Origin: Chloroflexota bacterium
GTDB lineage: Bacteria; Chloroflexota; Anaerolineae; Anaerolineales; UBA11858
DNA: 22,626 nucleotides
Direction: 5' to 3'
Assembly (NCBI GenBank): GCA_030666985.1
Contig: DAOUWT010000010.1
Location: 1 to 22,626, forward strand
Position 1 is the stretch's first letter. Every line of letters starts with the position of its first letter. Below, piece after piece: positions 14,824-22,022 of this stretch. A model generated the notes under the pieces. It ran no database searches. It was not told where the DNA came from and saw nothing but the letters and a program-made list of their open reading frames with translations. A program made the translations under genes and the position numbers.

Positions 14824-17223
14824 TCACATCTCATGCCCCGTCCGAGAGATGATCTCCTCCTGCAGCGCTTCGCTGAGATCGCAAAAATAATCGCTATACC
14901 CCGCCACGCGCACTATCAGGTCGCGGTATTGCTCCGGGTTGGCCTGCGCTGCGCGGAGGGTGGCAGAATCTACCACGTTGAACTGAATGTGGTGCCCTCC
15001 CAGGCGGAAATAAGCGCGGATCAACTTCACGAACTTATCCAAGCTGGCCTCGCCTTCAAGCACCTGGGGCGTGAACTTTTGGTTAAGCAAAGTGCCCCCT
15101 GTGCGAACCTGATCCATTTTGGCAACCGAACGCAGGACAGCGGTGGGGCCGTGGCGGTCTGCGCCCTGCACGGGGGAGATACCCTCCGAAAGCGGAGTCC
15201 ACGCCCGGCGGCCGTCGGGGGTGGCTCCGATCACCAAGCCAAAGTAGATGTGGCACGTGGTGGGCAAAAGGTTGACGCGGTACGCTCCCCCACGGGTGTT
15301 GGGCCGCCCGTCTATGGCGTCAAAGTAAGCCTCGAAAACCTTCACCATGACCTCATCTGCCGCATCATTGTCGTTGCCGTATTTGGGAGTGCGGCTTAGC
15401 AAAAGGTGGCGCAAACGCTCCTGGTTTGCAAAATCATCCCCCAGGGCCGTTAAAACCTCCCCCATGGAGAGCGTCCCCTCCTGAAAGATGTGTACCTTGA
15501 GGGCAGTCAACGCGTCCGCCATTGTCCCCAGCCCCACACCCTGGATGTAGCTCGAATCGTAGCGTGCGCCGCCGGCGTGGTAATCCATCCCCTTGGCAAC
15601 GCAATCATCAATCAGCAGGGATAGAAAAGGCACAGGGAGATACTCGGCGTAGAGACGCTCGATGATGCTGTTGCCGTGAATTTTGAGGTCGATGAAATAA
15701 TTTAGCTGCTGTTCGTAAGCCGCGAAAAGCTCCTCGAAACTCTCAAACTTGCGTGGGTCTCCCGTCTGCGGGCCGATCTGCTTACCCGTGCGGGGATCGG
15801 TGCCGTCGTGGAGGGTGATTTCTAGTACTTTGGGCATGTTGAAATACCCCGTCAGGATGTAGCTCTCCTTGCCGAATGCTCCCGTCTCCACGCAGCCGCT
15901 CGTGCCCCCCTGCCGCGCATCCACCACGGATTTCCCCACCCGCAGCATCTCCGCCACGACCAACTCGCTGTTGAAAATGTCGGGCTTGCCCATCCCCCCG
16001 CGAATCACCTCCGCCACCCGTTTGGCAAAAGGTTCAGGGGTTTTCTCACTAAGCTGCACCGAGGGATTGGGCTGCACCTGGTGCATGGTTTCGATCACGT
16101 CCAGCATCATGTACGAGAGGGGGTTGACGGCGTCGGTGCCATCGGCTTTCACTCCCCCAATATTGATTTGCACAAAATCGGTGTAGGTGCTGCTCTCCTG
16201 CGCGGTGACCCCCACTTTGGGCGGCGCGGGCTGATTATCGAACTTGACCCACAGGCATTGCAGCAGCTCCTCGGCGCGTTCTGGCGTCAGTGTTCCATCC
16301 GCCAAACCACCTTCGTAAAAAGGCAGCAGATGTTGGTCGAGATGGCCGGGACAAAAAGCGTCCCAGGGATTGAGTTCGGTGGTGACGCCCAGGTGGATAA
16401 ACCAGTAATATTGAAGGGCTTCCCAATAGTCGCGTGGGGGATGGGCCGGGACGTGTGCGCAAACCTGGACGATTCTCTCCAGCTCGGGGCGGCGTTGATC
16501 AGTTGCGCCGGCCTGAAGCAGAGCCTGAACGTGTTCGGCGTGGCGTTCTGCAAAGCGGATGAGGGCGTCAGCGGTGATGGCCATGGCCTTTAGCTCCTCC
16601 TGCTTGGCGAGGGATTCGGGGTCGTTGAGGTCGTCCAGAGCGTCCAGGGAGCGTTGAATATCGGCCTTGAAATCCAGCATTCCCTTGTGGTAAATTTTGT
16701 CGTCCAGCACGGTGTGGCCGGGGGAGCGCTGTTCCATGAATTCGGTGAAGACTCCGGCGGCGTAGGCGTCTTTCCACGCTGGCGTCATCTGTTCGAAGAT
16801 AGCCTCGCGCATGGTTTTTCCCTGCCAAAAGGGGATTATTGTTTCGGCGTAGATTTGGCGTACATCTTCTGAGACTTTAAAGGGAACTTTTTCGCGTCCG
16901 TCGAGGATGTCCAAATCGTCCAAGGTGTGCGTGCAAAGCTCAGGGTAGGTGGGGGCTGCCTTGGGCGCGGGGCCTTTCTCTCCCACAATAAGCTCACCTT
17001 CATTAATAACGATGGTCTTGTGTTCCATCAGATATTGGAAAGCCAAGGCCCGGCGCATGGGAGCGGACGTTCCAGGAACGCGGTTCCTTGAAGGAACCGC
17101 GTTCCTGGACGATTGATTCTCGCGGTAGAACTCGGTCAGCAATTCCGCCCGCTCCGAACTCAGGGTCGGTATGGCGTTACGGCTCTGGTCTCTTAGTTTT
17201 GTTACTCGGTTGGTCATTTTCAT
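14824..17223 (-). CDS. hypD: glycyl radical enzyme, trans-4-hydroxy-L-proline dehydratase type
   Basis: The 799-residue enzyme probably dehydrates trans-4-hydroxy-L-proline to pyrroline-5-carboxylate anaerobically. The radical site is RVAGYSDYF (G775) and the thiyl cysteine site is GTSGCVETG (C444, E446). Against the C. difficile HypD active-site numbering that I recall (H160, D278, S334, F340, C434, E436, Y450, T645, G765), identical residues occur here at exactly +10: H170, D288, S344, F350, C444, E446, Y460, T655, G775. This supports HypD over pyruvate formate-lyase or diol dehydratases. The ten-residue offset fits an insertion near residues 38-53, where a palindromic repeat lies in frame. 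The start ATG has AGGAG nine bases upstream; a second ATG two codons on is possible. The activase gene lies 74 bp upstream. No pyrroline-5-carboxylate reductase gene is in the window. Substrate is inferred from conserved residues. Confidence 0.85.
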   Translation of the reverse strand: MKMTNRVTKLRDQSRNAIPTLSSERAELLTEFYRENQSSRNAVPSRNRVPGTSAPMRRALAFQYLMEHKTIVINEGELIVGEKGPAPKAAPTYPELCTHTLDDLDILDGREKVPFKVSEDVRQIYAETIIPFWQGKTMREAIFEQMTPAWKDAYAAGVFTEFMEQRSPGHTVLDDKIYHKGMLDFKADIQRSLDALDDLNDPESLAKQEELKAMAITADALIRFAERHAEHVQALLQAGATDQRRPELERIVQVCAHVPAHPPRDYWEALQYYWFIHLGVTTELNPWDAFCPGHLDQHLLPFYEGGLADGTLTPERAEELLQCLWVKFDNQPAPPKVGVTAQESSTYTDFVQINIGGVKADGTDAVNPLSYMMLDVIETMHQVQPNPSVQLSEKTPEPFAKRVAEVIRGGMGKPDIFNSELVVAEMLRVGKSVVDARQGGTSGCVETGAFGKESYILTGYFNMPKVLEITLHDGTDPRTGKQIGPQTGDPRKFESFEELFAAYEQQLNYFIDLKIHGNSIIERLYAEYLPVPFLSLLIDDCVAKGMDYHAGGARYDSSYIQGVGLGTMADALTALKVHIFQEGTLSMGEVLTALGDDFANQERLRHLLLSRTPKYGNDNDAADEVMVKVFEAYFDAIDGRPNTRGGAYRVNLLPTTCHIYFGLVIGATPDGRRAWTPLSEGISPVQGADRHGPTAVLRSVAKMDQVRTGGTLLNQKFTPQVLEGEASLDKFVKLIRAYFRLGGHHIQFNVVDSATLRAAQANPEQYRDLIVRVAGYSDYFCDLSEALQEEIISRTGHEM
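17071..17109. repeat. 39-bp near-perfect palindrome inserted in frame in hypD
   Basis: The arms TCCAGGAACGCGGTTCCTT (17071-17089) and AAGGAACCGCGTTCCTGGA (17091-17109) are exact inverted copies around a single base (17090). On the coding strand they are read as SRNAVPSRNRVPG-like residues within residues about 39-52 of HypD, a stretch not expected between the conserved N-terminal helix (LLTEFYRE) and the next segment (SAPMRRALAFQYL). Confidence 0.9.
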
Positions 17224-17259
17224 GGGGTCAATCTCCTACATTTGCATGAGTTCGTAGTA

Positions 17260-17275
17260 GGGCACGCGAGTGCCC
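17260..17275. repeat. hairpin in the hypE-hypD spacer
   Basis: GGGCAC and GTGCCC pair over 6 bp around a GCGA tetraloop between the activase stop and the dehydratase ribosome-binding site. It may tune the expression ratio of the two genes or be part of a dispersed repeat. Confidence 0.5.
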
Positions 17276-17297
17276 GTAGCGGTGCGGGTGGCGAACT

Positions 17298-18197
17298 CTA
17301 TCCTCCAACGCGAACTTCTAATCCAAATTCACGCAACATGCAGGCAATGTTTTGCATCACATTATCGCTTGGGGTTAGTTGGTTTTGTAACGCATACTCC
17401 CTTCCCAGCCGGCGATATTTCTCAGTTGCTATCTCGTGATATGGTAATACATCTATCCGGGTAACTCCTGGCAAATTCGTGACGTATCTCCCCAAGGCTT
17501 GAACATCTGCCGGGGCATCGTTAACTCCAGGGATAATGGGAACGCGAACGACAATGGAATGTCCTAACTCGGCTAGCCGCCGCAAATTATCCAAGAGCAA
17601 TTCATTAGAAACGCCGGTGCATTTTTTATGCAAGGCGTCATCTATGAATTTGACATCGTAAAGGAAAAGGTCAACGTAAGGGCAAATGCGATCCACCACT
17701 TCCCAGAGCGCGTGACCGCTGGTATCGAGGGCGGTGTGCAAACCTACTTTTTGGCAAGCTTCGAGGGCTTCTTCAAGGAAGTCGGGTTGGGATAAAGGCT
17801 CCCCTCCGGAAAATGTTACCCCTCCCCCGGATTCTTCGTAGAAAGGGCGATCCCGTTCCACGATTTCAAGCACCTCCCCCACCGTCATCTCCCGTCCGGC
17901 AAGCTCCCGCGCCCCGGTGTAGCAGACGTCTACGCAGTCCCCGCAATGGGTACAACGCTCCCAATTGGTGATGCTGCGCCACTCTTCCATAGTGATGGCT
18001 TCCCCTGGGCAAACCTCCACGCAAGCCCCGCATCCAATGCAGCGGTCTGGCCGAAAGATCAATTCCAGTGCGCTGCTCTGACTCTCCGGGTTATGGCACC
18101 ACATACACACCAGGGGGCAGCCTTTAAGGAAAACGGTCGTCCGAATGCCGGGGCCGTCGTGAATGGAGAAGCGTTTAATGTCGAAGATGAGGGGCAT
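17298..18197 (-). CDS. hypE: glycyl radical enzyme activating protein (radical SAM)
   Basis: This 299-residue radical SAM enzyme installs the glycyl radical on the adjacent HypD. The SAM-cluster motif is CX3CX2C (C27, C31, C34, in GCPLVCMWCHNPE), and the SAM-binding SGGEP is at about 130-134. An inserted bacterial-ferredoxin-like region carries two further Cys sets (C53/56/59/63 and C82/85/88/92) for auxiliary 4Fe-4S clusters, as usual in activases of this group but not in the short PFL activase. The N-terminal DIKRFSIHDGPGIRT is typical. The length is normal for the family. The ATG at 18197 lacks a strong ribosome-binding site (only a GGGGG-poor CCCAATCCCCC leader). It stops with TAG, 74 bp before hypD, in the same direction, as expected for a two-gene operon. 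The symbol is given by context with HypD. Confidence 0.9.
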   Translation of the reverse strand: MPLIFDIKRFSIHDGPGIRTTVFLKGCPLVCMWCHNPESQSSALELIFRPDRCIGCGACVEVCPGEAITMEEWRSITNWERCTHCGDCVDVCYTGARELAGREMTVGEVLEIVERDRPFYEESGGGVTFSGGEPLSQPDFLEEALEACQKVGLHTALDTSGHALWEVVDRICPYVDLFLYDVKFIDDALHKKCTGVSNELLLDNLRRLAELGHSIVVRVPIIPGVNDAPADVQALGRYVTNLPGVTRIDVLPYHEIATEKYRRLGREYALQNQLTPSDNVMQNIACMLREFGLEVRVGG

Positions 18198-18198
18198 G

Positions 18199-18243
18199 GG
18201 GGATTGGGAAACTAGTGACTGGGAAACTAGGAAATTAGGGAAA
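18199..18243. repeat. short GGGAAACTAG-like tandem repeats
   Basis: GGGAAACTAG and related units (GGGAAACTAG, AGGAAATTAG, GGGAAACGG) recur three to four times just upstream of the activase start. They resemble the low-complexity repeats near 14718 and 20004. Confidence 0.5.
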
Positions 18244-18288
18244 CGGTACCCTTCTCAATTACGTGAAGTATATGCTTAGATCCTAGGG

Positions 18289-18405
18289 TCAGACCGGGAG
18301 GCCACAGTGCTTGGTGGTCTGCCATAATTGGCGGTCAAATGTCCCCATCACGATCTCTTGATTTATTGTCTCCCCCCACACGATCATTTCCAAGTAGATA
18401 ATCAA
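18289..18405 (-). pseudogene. internally deleted PIN-domain toxin remnant
   Basis: A 39-codon frame overlaps the 3' end of the antitoxin in another register. It starts with LIIYLE, like the first strand of PIN toxins (IIYLDTS), and ends with GTFDRQLWQTTKHCGLPV, which matches the usual C-terminal PIN segment (TFDRQLWQAA...GL.V). The roughly 80-90 residues between, with the other acidic catalytic residues, are missing. The TTG at 18405 is the most likely former start. It should be non-toxic. Confidence 0.6.
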
Positions 18406-18679
18406 TCTCGCGGTCTTCCTCTATCAATTCTGAAATCATTCGCGGTCCTCGATTCACGGCTACAGGCTCTTTTGGCGGTAATTTTTTCCCAGTCCGCAAA
18501 AGTAAACCAGCGTCAACCATGGCTTGCATGCGGTCTTCTACAGAATCTGTTTCAGGAAGAATGCGGCCAATCGGTTTGCCGTATTCGGTGATTATCAGCA
18601 TCTCTCCCGCCTTAACTCGGCGCAAGTGCTTGCTCAAATGCGTCTTTAATTCTCTAACACCAACTTTAGTTGCGAGCAT
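18335..18679 (-). CDS. Phd/YefM-family antitoxin
   Basis: The 114-residue protein has the Phd/YefM DNA-binding N-terminus (KVGVRELKTHLSKHLRRVKAGEMLIITEYGKPIGRILP, described here by residues 5-42 in outline: VGVRELKTHL, then ITEYGKPIGRI) and a C-terminal acidic toxin-binding helix (ISELIEEDRE, about 81-90). The family normally represses its own operon and neutralises a PIN or RelE-type toxin. AAAGGAG lies six bases before the ATG, and a palindromic operator (18717-18738) is upstream. The last 24 or so residues (after EEDRE) are unusual for the family and coincide with the deleted toxin junction, so the original stop was probably lost with the deletion. The toxin is only a remnant, so this is an orphan antitoxin. 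Confidence 0.85.
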   Translation of the reverse strand: MLATKVGVRELKTHLSKHLRRVKAGEMLIITEYGKPIGRILPETDSVEDRMQAMVDAGLLLRTGKKLPPKEPVAVNRGPRMISELIEEDREIDYLLGNDRVGGDNKSRDRDGDI

Positions 18680-18716
18680 TTTTGTCTCCTTTCATTTCTA
18701 GCATATCATTTCTGAC

Positions 18717-18738
18717 GTATACTGTAGTTGCAGTATAC
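18717..18738. promoter_or_regulatory. palindromic operator upstream of the Phd antitoxin
   Basis: GTATACTG and CAGTATAC are exact inverted copies around six bases (TAGTTG). It sits 38 bp before the antitoxin start, the expected place for autorepression by a Phd/YefM dimer. It contains TATACT, a -10-like hexamer on the minus strand. It also lies in the divergent region shared with ychF. Confidence 0.65.
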
Positions 18739-18902
18739 CACGTATAACCACATTAAGATTCTCCGAAATATACAGGGATTTGACAACATGATAAAATATC
18801 TTTGCACAATGCAATTATGACCCTATATTGACTATACGAAATCCGCAAAGATTGGCGCAGATTAGTGGAAACTGCCCACTGAACACTGAATACGGAGGAA
18901 TT

Positions 18903-20003
18903 ATGACCCTCAGCATCGGAATCATAGGTCTGCCCAACGTCGGAAAAAGCACCACCTTCAACGCCCTCACTCAGGCCCAAAACGCGGCGGTGGCTAACTA
19001 TCCCTTTTGCACCATCGAACCCAACCAGGCCATTGTTCCCGTCCCCGATTCTCGCTTGGAGGATTTGGCCGATTTGGTGGGAGTGGAGAAGGTCATTCAC
19101 GCTACGATCGAATTTGTGGATATTGCCGGGCTGGTGGAGGGGGCCAGCCGGGGGGAGGGATTGGGGAATCGCTTCTTGGGGGATGTCCGCAACACCGACG
19201 CGCTGGTGCATGTGGTGCGCTGTTTCGATGACCCCAACGTGGTGCATGTGCGGGAGAATCCTGAACCCCGGGCCGATATCGAGATCATCAACGTGGAACT
19301 GGCCCTGGCCGACCTAGAGCAGCTTGAGCGCAAAATTGAGCGACTGAGCCGCCAGGCCAAGGGGGATAAAAAACTCCGCCCCAGGCTAGAGATGGCCCAA
19401 GAGATGCGCGACCACCTCCAGACCGGTGGGCCGCTCTCCACCTTTGGGGAGCAGAGCAACCCTCACTGCCAATCCCTCAACAAAGAGATGCGCTTTCTGA
19501 CCAGCAAACCCATCATCTACGCCGCCAACGTCAACGAGAGCGACCTCGCCGAGGATAGCGCCTACGTCCGGGCCGTCCGCCAAATCGCCCAGGAGCAAGG
19601 GGCCGGGGTCGTCAAACTCTGCGCCCTGCTGGAGCAAGAGCTGCTTGACATGACGCCCGAAGAGCAGGGTGAATTTTTGGAACTGGCCGGGGCAGAGGAG
19701 AGCGGGTTGGGGCAGGTTATCCACAAGAGTTTTGAGACGCTCGACCTGATCAGTTTTTTCACCTTCAACAAAAAGGAGGCCCGGGCCTGGAACATCCCCC
19801 AGGGGTCAACCGCGCCCGAAGCGGCCGGGGCCATCCACACCGACTTCCAGCGGGGCTTCATCCGCGCCGAGGTAACACCCTTCCCCGTTTTTGCCGAATA
19901 TGGGAGCAGCGCCGCTGTCAAAGCCGCCGGAAAGATGCGCCTGGAGGGGAAAGAGTATGTGGTGCAAGATGGGGATGTGATTTATTTTAGGTTCAATGTT
20001 TAG
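18903..20003 (+). CDS. ychF: ribosome-associated YchF/OLA1-type ATPase
   Basis: The 366-residue Obg-like P-loop protein is of normal family length. G1 is GLPNVGKST (about 9-17), G3 is DIAGL (about 70-74) with the adjacent GASRGEGLGNRFL, and the G4-position motif is NVNESDL in place of NKxD, which gives the family ATP rather than GTP preference. A coiled region (about 130-165, ELEQ-LERKIERLSRQAK-like) follows, and the C-terminal TGS domain ends in GDVIYFRFNV. I chose ATG 18903 because GGAGG (18894-18898) lies four bases before it and the conserved TLSIGIIGLPNVG begins there; an upstream ATG at 18828 would add an unrelated leader. It is a housekeeping gene that anchors this part of the chromosome. 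The role in translation and stress is family knowledge. Confidence 0.97.
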   Translation: MTLSIGIIGLPNVGKSTTFNALTQAQNAAVANYPFCTIEPNQAIVPVPDSRLEDLADLVGVEKVIHATIEFVDIAGLVEGASRGEGLGNRFLGDVRNTDALVHVVRCFDDPNVVHVRENPEPRADIEIINVELALADLEQLERKIERLSRQAKGDKKLRPRLEMAQEMRDHLQTGGPLSTFGEQSNPHCQSLNKEMRFLTSKPIIYAANVNESDLAEDSAYVRAVRQIAQEQGAGVVKLCALLEQELLDMTPEEQGEFLELAGAEESGLGQVIHKSFETLDLISFFTFNKKEARAWNIPQGSTAPEAAGAIHTDFQRGFIRAEVTPFPVFAEYGSSAAVKAAGKMRLEGKEYVVQDGDVIYFRFNV

Positions 20004-20090
20004 GATGGTATATTGGGGGTTGGTATATTGGGAAATTGAGCGATTGGGAGATTGGTAATCAGTATGTTGGGAAATTGGATGTGGCGCAGC
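20004..20090. repeat. short GGTATATTGGG/GGGAAATTG repeats after ychF
   Basis: GGTATATTGGG occurs twice (about 20008 and 20021) and GGGAAATTG twice (about 20029 and 20070), with further GGGAGATTGG-like units. No coding capacity is seen. Same style as the repeats at 14718 and 18199. Confidence 0.55.
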
Positions 20091-20099
20091 GACTTTAAG

Positions 20100-20127
20100 T
20101 TGACAGGTGAACCCGTTAAGATATAAT
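20100..20127 (+). promoter_or_regulatory. consensus sigma-70 type promoter of the tRNA gene
   Basis: TTGACA (20100-20105) and TATAAT (20122-20127) both match the consensus in full, with a 16-base spacer. The predicted start falls a few bases before the tRNA 5' end at 20140. Confidence 0.85.
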
Positions 20128-20139
20128 TTTAGTCGCAAT

Positions 20140-20215
20140 GCCCCCGTAGCTCAATGGATAGAGTGCCTGACTTCGAATCAGTAGGTTGCGCGTTCGAGTC
20201 GCGCCGGGGGTGCCA
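20140..20215 (+). tRNA. tRNA-Arg (anticodon TCG)
   Basis: The 76-base cloverleaf includes an encoded CCA. The acceptor stem pairs GCCCCCG with CGGGGGT, with one G-T wobble at the end. The D-arm is GCTC/GAGT, the anticodon stem-loop is CTGACTTCGAATCAG with TCG at 20173-20175, and the T-arm GCGCG TTCGAGT CGCGC is perfect. The discriminator base is G. It reads CGA and possibly other CGN codons. A decayed tyrosine integrase begins about 80 bp downstream with its 3' end facing the tRNA, the typical position of an island inserted at a tRNA 3' end. Confidence 0.95.
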
Positions 20216-20219
20216 CCAA

Positions 20220-20253
20220 ATATGGGGGTTGGGACAAGTCCTGACCCCCATAT
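20220..20253 (+). terminator. hairpin after the tRNA
   Basis: ATATGGGGGT (20220-20229) and ACCCCCATAT (20244-20253) pair perfectly over 10 bp; the loop itself contains GGAC AA GTCC, lengthening the stem. No T-tract follows, so it is either a factor-dependent terminator or a 3'-processing signal. Confidence 0.55.
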
Positions 20254-20297
20254 ACAGGGTATAAATTCCGTCACACATCTCCATTCCCCTCATCTCG

Positions 20298-20870
20298 CTA
20301 CAATTTGGCTGCATTTGCTTCATCCTTGACTGCATTTTCTTCGTCCTCATTACATTCAGCAGCTCCTGTCCCAGGCTCCAATTTGGACATAAAAGCATCG
20401 ACATCTTCAGCCGCCTCAACTTGAAGCGTTGGAATAAGATGAGAGTATGTATCTAGCGTGATCTGAACAGTTGAGTGGCCTAAGCGTTCCTGTACAATTT
20501 TGGGGTGCTTCCCATGTCAGAGCCACACTGAGGCTGTTGTATGGCGCAAATCATGAAAACGAATACGGGGCAAACCAGCCTCCTCTAAAACCGACCAGAA
20601 GTTCCTCCGTACATTAGAAGGATAGAGAGGGGTACCCACTGTAGAGGGAAAAACTGCGTCATGCTCTTCCCACCTAGCAGTTCCTTGCTTCTCTATATTA
20701 AGCCTACGGCGATGTTCGCGTAACATCTCGCAAGTATTAGGACCGATAGATATCCTTCGACGGCTTCCCTTAGTTTTCACTTCTTGCATCTCGCGTCCTT
20801 CTTCACCAGCACTATATTGCCGCTTTACAAATATTGCTTGATTTTCAAAATCAACATCATGCCACATCAA
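20298..20870 (-). pseudogene. tyrosine recombinase (phage-type integrase), 5'-truncated and broken by in-frame TGA
   Basis: The catalytic domain of a tyrosine integrase is read in a single 191-codon frame, interrupted by TGA at 20517-20519. Before the stop are MWHDVDFENQAIFVKRQY, the lysine region EVKTKGSRRRISI and FHDLRHTTAS (motif II H-x-x-R). After it come HPKIVQERLGHSTVQITLDTYSHL, with the second histidine/GH motif and the nucleophilic tyrosine (in short form: ERLGHS and DTYSH). The N-terminal DNA-binding domain and the first catalytic arginine region are missing or unrecognisable: the frame stays open upstream to about 21000 without similarity. The TGA removes the tyrosine, so it should be inactive. 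The position beside tRNA-Arg suggests it once integrated an island at that tRNA. The tail after DTYSH is acidic (EDEENAVKDEANA). Confidence 0.85.
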
Positions 20871-21206
20871 CCCAAAATTTCGCCAACGATTGTATAAAAA
20901 TAGGTCAAAGCTCTTGGTAGAAATTTCTCGGGGCCAAACAAATATAACATCCTCGCCAAATCTCCCCCCAAATAACCAAATCCATCCAAAAAAAATATGC
21001 TATACTAATACCACCCCAACAAAAAAGCCGGGCAGCGTGCTTCCGTGCAAACGGAACACACACACGGCCATGGCACACGCGGTTAGGACGCGTGGCGGCT
21101 AGAGGTCAGTGATAAGACTATTGAGCAGCCTTAATGGAGAAGACATGTATAATGAAATAACCAATCGTTCACTTTTCTCTCACCTTTACGTGGAGAGGCG
21201 GACTTG
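20871..21206. other. AT-rich to structured intergenic region
   Basis: No gene is supported. Positions 20871-21010 are AT-rich. The first copy of a 34-bp direct repeat lies at 21003-21036. It is followed by two perfect hairpins: TTCCGT GCAA ACGGAA (21041-21056, extendable by GTG/CAC) and CACGCG with CGCGTG around GTTAGGA (21076-21094). A TATAAT at 21148-21153 could be the -10 of the following module, though its -35 is poor. It could encode a small structured RNA, which I cannot assign to any family. Confidence 0.4.
21003..21036 (+). repeat. 34-bp direct repeat, copy 1
   Basis: Matches 22339-22372 at 32 of 34 positions, with the last 22 bp (CCCAACAAAAAAGCCGGGCA plus GC) identical. The two copies lie 1,336 bp apart in the same orientation and bound the two-gene module at 21207-22333. 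The A-tract plus GCCGGGCAGC looks like one arm of a bidirectional terminator, but the partner arm is absent. Confidence 0.85.
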
Positions 21207-22022
21207 ATGAGTGTGAAGATTTCTTTACCCACTACCTTCACCGAACGTCACCGCCACATTGTGGAGCAATATATCCGGGATGCTCGACTGAACTCGACCG
21301 AGTGGCAAGATCTGCTGAAGACGTTTGACTTGTTGGCTCAGGCCCGGGTTCAAGTGAAAGGTGAAACCCGCACTTTTGCAGCCATTCACCAAACTGTGGT
21401 TCAAGAACCAATCGCTTCCGACTTTTTGTCTCGCTTGTTGCAATTGGCCAATCCCGAACAAGAGGGTATCCCACTTAAAGCGGCTTATGCCCGTACCATC
21501 ACCGACCGTTTACTGAAGTCAGGATGGTATAATTTGGACATTCGCTACAGTCTCTATCTGCGTGCTTATTGTATTTTCTGGTGGGACAGCTTTGCTAAAG
21601 GCTATATCTTCGAAGTAGCTGTCTACCGAGACTTGAGGCGGGCGGGCATTGCTTTTGTCGCTCACGATATAACTGATCCAGAGCAACGGCATCTGAGTTT
21701 TGACCTGCTTGTAAGTAACTGGCGTGGAGATGTCAAAACCAGCACCTACTTTCTAGAAGCGGCACGCACTCGGGTGCTACAGCACGATTTTTACATCACA
21801 CGCCTGTACAATCGTGAACGGCGGCGTAGCGTGTGGGCGGTCATCATGCAGACTGAAGTTTGGGCAGCTATCGACGGCGAGGTGGAAACGACCGAGCTAA
21901 GCCAAACCCATCAACGTTTTCCTTCTGCCTCCCATTTTTATCATCGCAACCGTCGCCTAGTTGTCGCCGCTTACGAAGTCTGGAAAGAAAAACTGTTGAG
22001 TTATCAACAAGGAGTTGAGTAA
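21207..22022 (+). CDS. uncharacterised protein with PD-(D/E)xK nuclease-like motif
   Basis: The 271-residue soluble protein is not of a family I recognise. Residues about 130-215 read GYIFEVAVYRDLRRAG (E136), SFDLLVSNW (D166), then GDVKTSTYFL (D175-x-K177), and a strand RSVWAVIM. This order (helix Glu, strand Asp, D/E-x-K on the next strand) is typical of the PD-(D/E)xK restriction-endonuclease fold, so a DNA- or RNA-cleaving role is possible. The N-terminal half is helical and rich in aromatic residues. The ATG at 21207 has GGAGAGG eight bases upstream; a TTG immediately before it is less likely. Its stop overlaps the start of the next gene (TAATG), so the two proteins are probably made together. 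It sits between direct repeats in a likely island next to tRNA-Arg. The nuclease idea is an inference from three short motifs. Confidence 0.7.
   Translation: MSVKISLPTTFTERHRHIVEQYIRDARLNSTEWQDLLKTFDLLAQARVQVKGETRTFAAIHQTVVQEPIASDFLSRLLQLANPEQEGIPLKAAYARTITDRLLKSGWYNLDIRYSLYLRAYCIFWWDSFAKGYIFEVAVYRDLRRAGIAFVAHDITDPEQRHLSFDLLVSNWRGDVKTSTYFLEAARTRVLQHDFYITRLYNRERRRSVWAVIMQTEVWAAIDGEVETTELSQTHQRFPSASHFYHRNRRLVVAAYEVWKEKLLSYQQGVE

Noticed and set aside
20871..21206. Retron-like or other RNA-templated element
   Set aside because: Two hairpins are present but there is no reverse transcriptase in the window.
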